Positions 1-9,300 of a DNA stretch of 41,465 nt are shown one piece after another (position 1 is the stretch's first letter; each line of letters opens with the position of its first letter). The notes under the pieces are model-generated. The model was given only the letters and a program-made list of their open reading frames with translations. It made no database searches and was not told where the DNA came from. This DNA is from Deltaproteobacteria bacterium (GTDB lineage: Bacteria; Desulfobacterota; Desulfobacteria; Desulfobacterales; Desulfatibacillaceae). The stretch is taken from the NCBI GenBank assembly GCA_016235345.1, contig JACRLG010000026.1:7480-48944 (forward strand). The letters run 5' to 3'. A program made the translations under genes and the position numbers.

Positions 1-2
1 CG

Positions 3-3000
3 CTTAAAATCACCATCCCGGTGCACGGCCCCGTCAACGCAACCCATTATCTCGATCCGCAGACCGGCATAATAAACGTCCACCTGCCCGGCATCACCGT
101 CAACCACAGCCCCGCCATCATGGAGCTTGTGGAAGGCAACGTGAAATCCATCCGCACCGAGGTTGATGAGACCTTAAATCTCACCAAGGTGCAGATAATA
201 ATGCGGGAGCGCACCACGGGTTACCCGATTCATCAGGTGAAACTCAATCCCACCGGGGCCGTGGTGGACGTGGGCCTTAAAAGAAGCCCGGACGCTGACC
301 CGGAGGAACTGCCCACGCCGCATCCCGCGCCCGACATGCTTAACCTTGCTGAAATTTACAGGCCCGTAAACGGCGAGAGCTACATAAGCCGCTCCGCCAT
401 AACCGTTGAGGTTGGTACGGCGCTTTCTGCGCAGTTCGAGCTTCTTATTAATGGCGTTGTGGTGGAAAAAGACAGGATAGGCAAGAAAACCTACGACACC
501 AGAAGCCAGCGTGCCCGTTACGAGTACGTGGGCGTTCCGCTCGAAAAGGGCAAAAACACCTTAAGGTTCGAGACTGTCATACCCGGAAACGGCAAAACGG
601 CATTTTCCGAAATCACGGTTTTCCGTGCAGACGATCCCAAGGAAATGACCGTTTCCATGGACCCGGAAAATCTCATGGCAGACGCCCGCACCGAGCCCAC
701 TCTGCGGATTTCCCTTCTTGATGAAAATAAAATCCCCACCGCAGTCGGCGCGGTAATAACTGCGTCCGTTGACCGGGGCGACATCCTTACTCCCGATTTA
801 CGGCCCATGGAGCCGGGAGTCCAGGTGACCATTCGGGACGGGGCAGCCCTATTGAGGCTTTCCGCCGCATCCGTCGCGGAAATCCGCACGGTCACCATAA
901 AGGCAGGTGATTTCGAACGTCAGGTGAAGGTCCAGTACAAGCCATTCCTGCGCGACTGGATAGTTACGGGCGTGGCGTCCGGCGTGGTTTCGGGCTCGGA
1001 ATCCAAGGAGAGCGACGCCGACGGCGGAGCCGAGGACAGCGACACCGAATTTGCAGGGCGCACGGCGGTTTTCGTAAAGGGCAAGCTGCCCGCCGATGTC
1101 TCCCTCACGGCGGCCTACGATTCCGAAAAGGACCGCGACACCACGGCGGCCTTCCAGGAAAAGGACCCCATGCGCTACTACCCGGTTTTCGGCGACGAAT
1201 CCAGGCCCCAGTATGAAGCAAGGAGCCGGGACAAGCTTTTCGTCAAACTGGAGCGCAATACCTCCTACGCCATGTACGGCGACTATCGCACCGAGCTGGA
1301 CAAGACCGATCTTCTTGCCTACGACCGGGCGCTCACCGGCGCGAAACTCCACGTTGAAAGCTCATATGTTGACATTCACGGATTTTTCGCCAGAAACGAT
1401 CAGGCCCAGGTAAAGGCCGAAATACCAGGCGATGGCACCAGCGGCTACTATCACCTGCCGAACGCGGGCCTTATCGAAAACACTGAACAGATCGTAATTG
1501 AAACCCGTGACCGGGATTTTCCCGACACGATAGTCTCCACCCAAAGCCTTACAAGGTACACCGACTACACCATTGATTACGAGCGAGGCAGGCTTCTTTT
1601 CAAAAAGCCTGTGGCGAGCTTCGATGACGATTTCAACCCGGTTTATATAGTCATCCGGTACGAGGTGGATTCGCGGGAGAACAAGGACTTCAACACCTAC
1701 GGCGGGCGGGCGGCCATTCACACCAGGGGGCGGCGTCTCGAAGCGGGCGCAAGCTTCATAAGGGACGAAGGCTCCCCGGCGGACCACACCATTGAGGGCG
1801 TGGACGCCACCATCCAGATTTTTCCCAAGGTGGTTTTAAGGGGTGAATACGCCGAATCGGAAGACCGCGACGGCCTAAAGGACAACGCCCAACTGGTGGA
1901 ACTGAAAAGCACCCTGGATTGGGCCGAGTTCACCTTATATTATAAATATGTGGGGCTCGATTTCGACAATCCCAACCTTTCGGGCGTAACCGCAGGCCGA
2001 ACCACAATGGGCTTAAAAGGCACGTTCAAGCTGGGAGAGCGCCTTAAGATCAAGGACGAGTTCTACACCGAAGACGACGACAACGACGACAGCCGCCGGG
2101 ACGTCTATCTGCACGACTTCATATATCAGTACAGGCAGACGGAGCTTTTGCTGGGCGGCGGCTACGTTACCGAGGAAACCTGGGACACCGCCAACAAGGC
2201 CGAGGAGTTCGCCGACTCTGTGGTGGCGCGCGCGGGTGCCGGGTTCGACGTCACCCGCAAGCTCAGGGTAACCCTTTTACACCAGCACGCCTTCGGGGAG
2301 TATACATCCATCCAGTCAACCCACAGCCAGTTGAAGGCCACCTATGCGGTTGACGATGCCACCAAATATACGGTTGGGGTTGAAGGGCGGAAGGCCGAGG
2401 ACGGCGATTATGACGCCAACGTGGTCGCGGGCGTGGAGAGCACCTTCAGCGAAAGCCTTTCGGGTTTCGCCCGCTACACCCTGGAGGATTCAACGGACGG
2501 GCCAAGGGGCAGGGCTGGGGTGGGCCTTGACCTTCATCACAAGATAAGCCCCACCACCAGGATTCTGGCCACCGGTGAAATATCCCAGACCGTCCATTCC
2601 AGGGGCGAAGAGGAAGAGCCGCATACCTGGGCGGGAACCTGCGGGTTCGAGTACAGGCCCAGGGACGAAAAGTCGGTTTCCTCCGGCAGGTTTGAAGTTA
2701 AGGACGACGAGAACTCAACCACCTATCTTGGCGAGCTTTCGGGGGCCGTGAAGGTGAGCCTGGATCACACCCTGTTTGCGCGGAACACCGTGCAGTATTA
2801 CGACAAGGACGAAGATGCCGACGGCTGGATAGCGGACGTCCTGATGGGGTGGGCGTTTCGCCCGGTGCGCGCCGACCGGCTGAACGTGATAAGCGATATC
2901 GAGTTCAAGTACGAGGACAACATAGAGGCCACCGAGGGCACGCGCTTAAACCGCCTCATGTTTTCCATGGAGGCCCATTACCAGCCGGTGCGCAAGGTTA

Positions 3001-3380
3001 TGCTGGAATCCAAGTACGCCTGCCGACAGGTGCTTTCCGGTTACTCGGAAAACACCTTCACCGATGTAAAGGCCGCAAGGTTGCGCTTTAACGCCACGGA
3101 CAGGCTTTTTTTCACCACCGGCGGGCGCTGGCTCTCCCAGTATGACACCGCTACCCATGACATAGGCTATGGGGTGGGGGTTGGATTCAACATATTCGAG
3201 GATATCCAGCTTCAGGCGGGATACAATTTCGCGGGATTTGAGGACGAGGACTTTTCAAGGGCCGAGCACTGGGAAAAGGGCTGGTACACCGGCATTCACT
3301 GGAAATTCGACGAGAGCCTGTTCGGCGTTCTGCGCCGCATGGAAAGACCCAAAAAGACCGCTTCCGGGTCGGGCGGATAG
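3..3380 (+). CDS. Outer-membrane beta-barrel surface protein, 5' end outside window
   Basis: The reading frame is open to the left edge, so the true start is upstream; the GTG at 21 is only the first possible start visible. About 1,125 residues are seen. The N-terminal third looks like beta-sandwich domains, one bacterial Ig-like (around residues 215-310). From about residue 320 to the end there are alternating hydrophobic/polar strands with many aromatic residues and acidic turns, as in a large outer-membrane barrel. The segment reading TDYTIDYERGRLLFKKPV is of a type I associate with barrel proteins encoded beside DUF11 repeat proteins. The stop lies 6 bases before the next gene, so they are probably co-transcribed. 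It may anchor or export the giant repeat proteins downstream; that role is inference. No enzymatic motif is seen. Confidence 0.75.
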   Translation, partial: LKITIPVHGPVNATHYLDPQTGIINVHLPGITVNHSPAIMELVEGNVKSIRTEVDETLNLTKVQIIMRERTTGYPIHQVKLNPTGAVVDVGLKRSPDADPEELPTPHPAPDMLNLAEIYRPVNGESYISRSAITVEVGTALSAQFELLINGVVVEKDRIGKKTYDTRSQRARYEYVGVPLEKGKNTLRFETVIPGNGKTAFSEITVFRADDPKEMTVSMDPENLMADARTEPTLRISLLDENKIPTAVGAVITASVDRGDILTPDLRPMEPGVQVTIRDGAALLRLSAASVAEIRTVTIKAGDFERQVKVQYKPFLRDWIVTGVASGVVSGSESKESDADGGAEDSDTEFAGRTAVFVKGKLPADVSLTAAYDSEKDRDTTAAFQEKDPMRYYPVFGDESRPQYEARSRDKLFVKLERNTSYAMYGDYRTELDKTDLLAYDRALTGAKLHVESSYVDIHGFFARNDQAQVKAEIPGDGTSGYYHLPNAGLIENTEQIVIETRDRDFPDTIVSTQSLTRYTDYTIDYERGRLLFKKPVASFDDDFNPVYIVIRYEVDSRENKDFNTYGGRAAIHTRGRRLEAGASFIRDEGSPADHTIEGVDATIQIFPKVVLRGEYAESEDRDGLKDNAQLVELKSTLDWAEFTLYYKYVGLDFDNPNLSGVTAGRTTMGLKGTFKLGERLKIKDEFYTEDDDNDDSRRDVYLHDFIYQYRQTELLLGGGYVTEETWDTANKAEEFADSVVARAGAGFDVTRKLRVTLLHQHAFGEYTSIQSTHSQLKATYAVDDATKYTVGVEGRKAEDGDYDANVVAGVESTFSESLSGFARYTLEDSTDGPRGRAGVGLDLHHKISPTTRILATGEISQTVHSRGEEEEPHTWAGTCGFEYRPRDEKSVSSGRFEVKDDENSTTYLGELSGAVKVSLDHTLFARNTVQYYDKDEDADGWIADVLMGWAFRPVRADRLNVISDIEFKYEDNIEATEGTRLNRLMFSMEAHYQPVRKVMLESKYACRQVLSGYSENTFTDVKAARLRFNATDRLFFTTGGRWLSQYDTATHDIGYGVGVGFNIFEDIQLQAGYNFAGFEDEDFSRAEHWEKGWYTGIHWKFDESLFGVLRRMERPKKTASGSGG

Positions 3381-3386
3381 GTGGGC

Positions 3387-6300
3387 ATGAGAAAATACGT
3401 CATCATAACCCTTGTTGCGTTTCTGCTCCTTTTGGCCGGAGCGGCCCACGCAAGCCCCGTTATAAACGAGGTGGTCTTCGACCCGTCGGGAACCGAGCTT
3501 GACGGCGAATGTGTGGAGATTTACAACGACTCCGCCGCAGCCATCGTGATGACCAACTACGCGCTAACCAACCAGGGGGCGCTTTCATACACTTTTCCTG
3601 TCTTTACACTTGCTGCCGGGGATTACGTGGTCGTCCACATGGGCGCGGGGGTTAATACCGCCACCAATCTTTATGCAAATCAGGCTTTGGCGCGGCTTGA
3701 CAACACCGGCGACGACCTCGTTCTTCAAAACGCGGGCGGAACAGCCATTGACTATATCGCTTATGGTTCGGGAGGGGCAATCCAGGCCTGTCCGGGGCCA
3801 CTTAGTTGGACCGGCGACATTTCCATAGCCGGGTATGCGGAGGGCGACTCCACGGCGCTCTATCCCAACGGGGCGGATGAAAACAGCGGCACATGGTGGA
3901 TAAGGCGCACCGGCGGCCAAATAAGCCAGGGAGCGGGCAACGGCGTGCAGCCCGATCCCACCGTCGCCTTCACAAATCTCAATCCAACGTCAACAGCCGC
4001 ATGCCAGGACATAAGGGCGGACGTGCGCATAACCAACAACGACTCTGCGTTTGCCCTATACGACACGGACGTCGTGGTCAGCCTGCCCGCAGATTACTAC
4101 TACATCTCATCCAGCCCGGCGGGAACCTATAACGCCGGCGCGCATACGGTGACATGGGCCGTTGGAACCCTTGCGGCTTCAGGAATACAGAACTTTGAGC
4201 TACATGTGAGGCCCGCGTGCTCAGCAGCTTCCGGCTCCCATCTTTCCGCAAGGGCCGATTACAGGCGTTTTCCAAGCGAGCCCAACCCGAAGCATTCAAC
4301 CTCTGCAGTCAACTCCGGCAACATCACCCTTTCAAGCCCTACGCTCGATCTGGTCCTTGGCGAATTCACCAGCGGGGCCACGGTGATCTGGGAGGAATCC
4401 GGCCAGACCGTCGAATACAAGATGACGGTGCTCAACACCGGAACAAGCGGAACCGTAACCGGCGTTCCCGTAACCTTCGCCTACGGCGCGGGCCTGACCC
4501 TGGTGGCCATTAAAAACGACACCTCGGTGGGAACCAGCGTAATATACACCGACGCAGGAAACGTGGCGTCCTGGACAACAGACGTCATCGCGGCGGGCGG
4601 CCAAGAGGTCTTCTACATCCGCTGCTCCACCACGGCCTGCGCGGACCTTGCCGCAACCGCCGGGGCAACCTGGGGCTGCGCCGACGACGGCGGGGCCCCC
4701 TCGTGCAGCCTTGCGGATTCGGCCCTTGTCACGGTTCGCTGCCCGCTCACCTTCACCATAGTTGAAACCCTGCCCGAAGGCGGCGGAACATACGTCAATT
4801 CCTGCCAGGAGTTCACGGAAACCGTCACCCTCACCAATAACGATGAAAACCAGTTGGATTCGGTTCAGGCGGTGGTCACCATTCCGGTGGACTACTACTA
4901 CGTTTCGAGCGTCCCAGCCGGGACCTACAATTCAGGCGCGCACACCGTAACTTTCAACGTGGGCTCCATCGCCGGTTTCGGAACCCAGGCCCTGGTGATG
5001 ACCCTGCGCACAAGCTGCAACGCAATATCCATGCAGCAGGTAATGGCCTCCGTCACCTACGAAACCCCGTCCCAAAACGTGATAACCCCTATTGGCGAGC
5101 ACATCGTGGTCCGCCACCCGGTGGTGAACATCACGATGGAGGATGACGCAAATCCCGGAGCCACAACCATTCTGGCGGCAAGGGGCGACACGGCTGTTTT
5201 CAGGCTCAACGTCGTCAACACGGGAGACGGCTCCCTAAAAAACGGCGCGGATGTTTCCTTCACCGCAGGGACCGGTTTTTCCAACATTTTATTTTATGAT
5301 TCAAGCGACGTGCTTCTTGCTCCCCAGCCCACCCTGTCAGGCGGCGTCTATACCTGGAACTCCGGCGAGGTCGCAGCCGGAACCACGAAATATTTCAAGA
5401 TACGCCTTCTGATTTCCGACTGCGTCAATCTTACCAATCAGGCTTCCTACACCTGGGGCTGCGCGGACGACGGAGGCGCGCCGTCCTGCACGGAAACCAA
5501 TCTCTCCAATTCATCCATCACCATATTATTAAAGACGCCGCTTGTTTCAGTGTCGGTCCCGGCCATTTCGGTTGCCTGGTGCACTGGAACCACTGTAACC
5601 ATACCTGTCACCAACAACGGCACGGGGCCTGCCAGAAACGTACAGGTCAACATCACTGGCCTCGACTACACAAATCTGGATATAGTAACCACCGGGGCCA
5701 GCAATTTCTCCTATGTTCAAAATGGTGCTGTAACCGAGTTTCATCTGACTTCGGGAGCCGACACCGACTCGGACGGAACCAGTGACGACATAGCCGCAAG
5801 CGGCTCGTACAACATAGTTTTCACCTACTCGGTGAAAACCGGAGGAGCCGGGTGCGCGGCAGGCGGCGCGGGCGGCGGCCTTATAGTGCAGCCGGAATAT
5901 GTGGACGACTGCGATAATGTTTTCACCGCAGGGACTGCGCTTGGGGCCTTCGCGGTGGCGGCCCGGCCCAGGGTCACCATCGTAAAAAACGGTCCCATCT
6001 TCGCAAGCGTGGGTGGAACCCTCGGCTGGAGCTTCACCGTCACCAATTATTATACTTCGCCACTTACGGTGGAAGTCGTTGATGAATACCCGGACGCAGG
6101 TGATACGGCCAACGGGTGGGGCAACTTCGTGTGCACCAATCCGGACGGAGGCACCAACAACGGCGATACCGTCACTTTCACAGTGGCCAACGGCAACGCC
6201 ATAACGATTCCGGCGGGCGGCAGCGTCACCAAGACTCTTGCTTTCAATGCTCCCACCGAAACCTGCGCGGGAGGCCAGACCTACGGCAACACTGCAACCA

Positions 6301-9300
6301 TGACCTTCACGGCCAACGACTGCAACGGCTGCGTGATTCTGGGCAACGGCTCCATTGCGGGTGCTTCGGTCTACATTAACAACACGAGCGAAGAGGTCAT
6401 AGAGGACCAGACCAGAATAATCACCTATACCAATTATAATAGTAACCACCGGCTGGTGGCCGCCGCTTCGGGAGAAACCTGCGCGGTCACCGAGGACGGC
6501 TCAGGTAACGTTTTGATAAACGGCGGCGTGAACGTATCAGCCTCCATAGACTTCAACAACGCGGTCACCGTTCCGAACACCTGGGACAATACCGACGGCA
6601 GCGGCAACAACATAAGCTTCACCGAGCACCTGGACGGCGGGTTCCAGATTCCGGCGGCGGTGAACATGGGCGATTCCCTGGCAACAAGGCTCAATCTCGT
6701 CATTACTTATAATGGCAACAACATCACAAGCCAGGTCACGGTAACCGACAACGGAGGAAGCTTCACCCTGGATTTCGGCGGGGTCAATGAGGCCACCTAC
6801 GGAACACCCAGGGACGGCTATGTACTTGCAATCAGCTACACCCTTTATGCCCCTGCCGGTGCTGCGGGCTCCTTCATCAATCATCACACCATAACGGTGC
6901 CCAATTCCGGCGGCGGGTGCGTGAGCGCACTGCCCGAAGATTACGACTGGGGCGCGATAGCCGCCATCGTTCCTTCAGGCGCGACTGTTGGTGTTTCAAA
7001 GCGCACCGGCAACGCCAGTTTCGTTGATAAATGCGAAACCGCCACCTTCCGCATAACGGTTGGAAACGGCACCCCCTGGACCACCTACGACGCCCGTGTG
7101 GAACTCAACCTCAATACGCTTGGGGCGGGAGCACAGTACACTTGGACCAGCGGCAGCACGGTGACTTTTTCCGGGTTCACCGACGAAACCGGGGCCGCAG
7201 TGGCGGCCTTTGACCCCACGGTGGTGGGCGACGTTTTGCGCTGGGACTTCGGTGATCTCAATTCGGTTGGCTACATCGAAGTGGAGCTTACCAAGAAGTG
7301 CTCCCTGCCCGGAACTTCGCTTGCAGCAACGGTTTACACCAACACCAACTGCACCAATGTAACCGACGGGTCGAGCTACGGGGCGAACGCATCCAGCGGC
7401 GCTTACGCTGCTGCGGTGTTCAGGTCCGCAAACATGGAGGTGGTGCTGACGCCTGAGATTTATTTCATCAAAGACGGCTACCCCACAATGAGGTTCTACG
7501 TCTTAAACTCCGGCAACGGCACCCTTTACAACGCGGTGGTTCCCCTGGTCTTCGGAACGGACCTTGATTACTACTCCCATACCCAGACGCTTCCCGTTGG
7601 AACGAACATGGTGTCGAACGTGATTGACGACCAGCACGTCACGTTCACCTTTGATCAGATAACGCCAGGCCAGCAGGCCTATGTTGATTTCACAATGCGC
7701 GCCCAAGGCTGCACCAACAAAAGCGTTGAAATCGTTGACGCCACGTGGGGCTGCGCGGGCCAGACCACCCAGTGCCAGGCGAGCCTGCCCCTGGATGAAG
7801 TGGCGGACGTGCGCGTGGCAGACAGCCGCATCATAGTCACCGAACACTCGGCGGTTCCATCCTTTCTGGACTATTGCGGCTCAATCGCAACCTTCACCAT
7901 AAGAATTTCCGATTCCGGGATTTCCGAGGTTTACGAGGCCATCGCCCGCGAGACCCTTCCCCCCGGTCTCGTGCTGTACGGAACCCCCCAGTACAGGATA
8001 GACCAGAACGGTGACGGAACCTGGGACGCGCCCCTGGCCAATTTCCCAAGGCCGGGAGGCTATACATCCTATAATGCAGGAACGCGGGTCATAACCTGGA
8101 ATTTCATGGACCCCAACAATGACAATTCCGAAGCCGATTCCATAATAACCACCACCGACGGCCACGAGGCCGACGCCGACGGCCTGCGGCACATGGTTTT
8201 GAAGCCGGGAGCACAGATAGAGATTCAGTTTGAGGCCAACATCCCCGACTGCGCCGAAGCCACCAATTACTATAACGGCAGCCGGCAGGCCCAGGCCGAG
8301 GTCTTTTTCGACAAGCCCTGCGATCACGCCAACATGGGTGATCCGCTTTCGTCTTCATCTTTGAACATGGTGACAGAGCTTCCCTCGGACGCCAACGTGG
8401 ATGTCCTGGTCCAAAGCAGGAACCCGACCGGAGCGCCATGGAACGGAGCATGGACCAATTCCATCGTACGGGGCGAAAACGGCCAGACCCTTGAATGGAA
8501 GGTGACTCTTACCAGCAACGGCGACGGATCGGCCCCGGTTGTGACCCTTAAGGATATTTTGCCCGCAAACGTGACCTATGTCGGTTGGGCCAACGTGGGT
8601 GCGGAATCCTCTGCGGGCGTTTCCATGAATTTCGTGTCAGGAAACGGCACTGCGGGAAACCCCCTTACCCTTCTTCTGAATAACACCAACAAAACCGACG
8701 ACCCCGGAACCACGGTGGATGAAACCACCTACCTGGACGACGGTCAGCAGGTCACCGTGCTTATCACGGCCACGGTCAACTCGTGTTCTCCGGTGCTCAC
8801 CACCAACGCGGCAACGGCTGAATGGGGCTGCTGCACGGTGGGCGGGCCTCCGGGGTCGAACGGCAACAACTCGGCGGCGGTTGACCTGCGCACCACGCCG
8901 GACGGGGTTCCAACCATTTCCGTGGTGGAGCTTCCGGGCGGCGAGTTCACAGGCTGCCTGGGCGCGCTTCGCATGACGGTCACCAACCCCAACCCGGATT
9001 ACACCCTTTACGGGTTCAACGTGAACCTTCCGGTTCCCGCCGGGTATCTTTACGACAGCAGCACTGCAACCCTGGGTTCGACATTCTCATACGCAGGTAA
9101 CGCAGGGCGCGCAGCCATCACCCTTACCGAGGCGGAAGAAGAGCCCAATGTGGTGGGGGCTACAGTTTACTGGCGGGGCGTGGCCGATACCGGCAACATC
9201 CCGGACGCCAAAGCGGTGATCCTGCCTGGCGAAACGGTCACCATCGTAGCCCGGTACCGCACGGACGGGGCCACCATCTGCGACACCGGCTCCGCCAACG

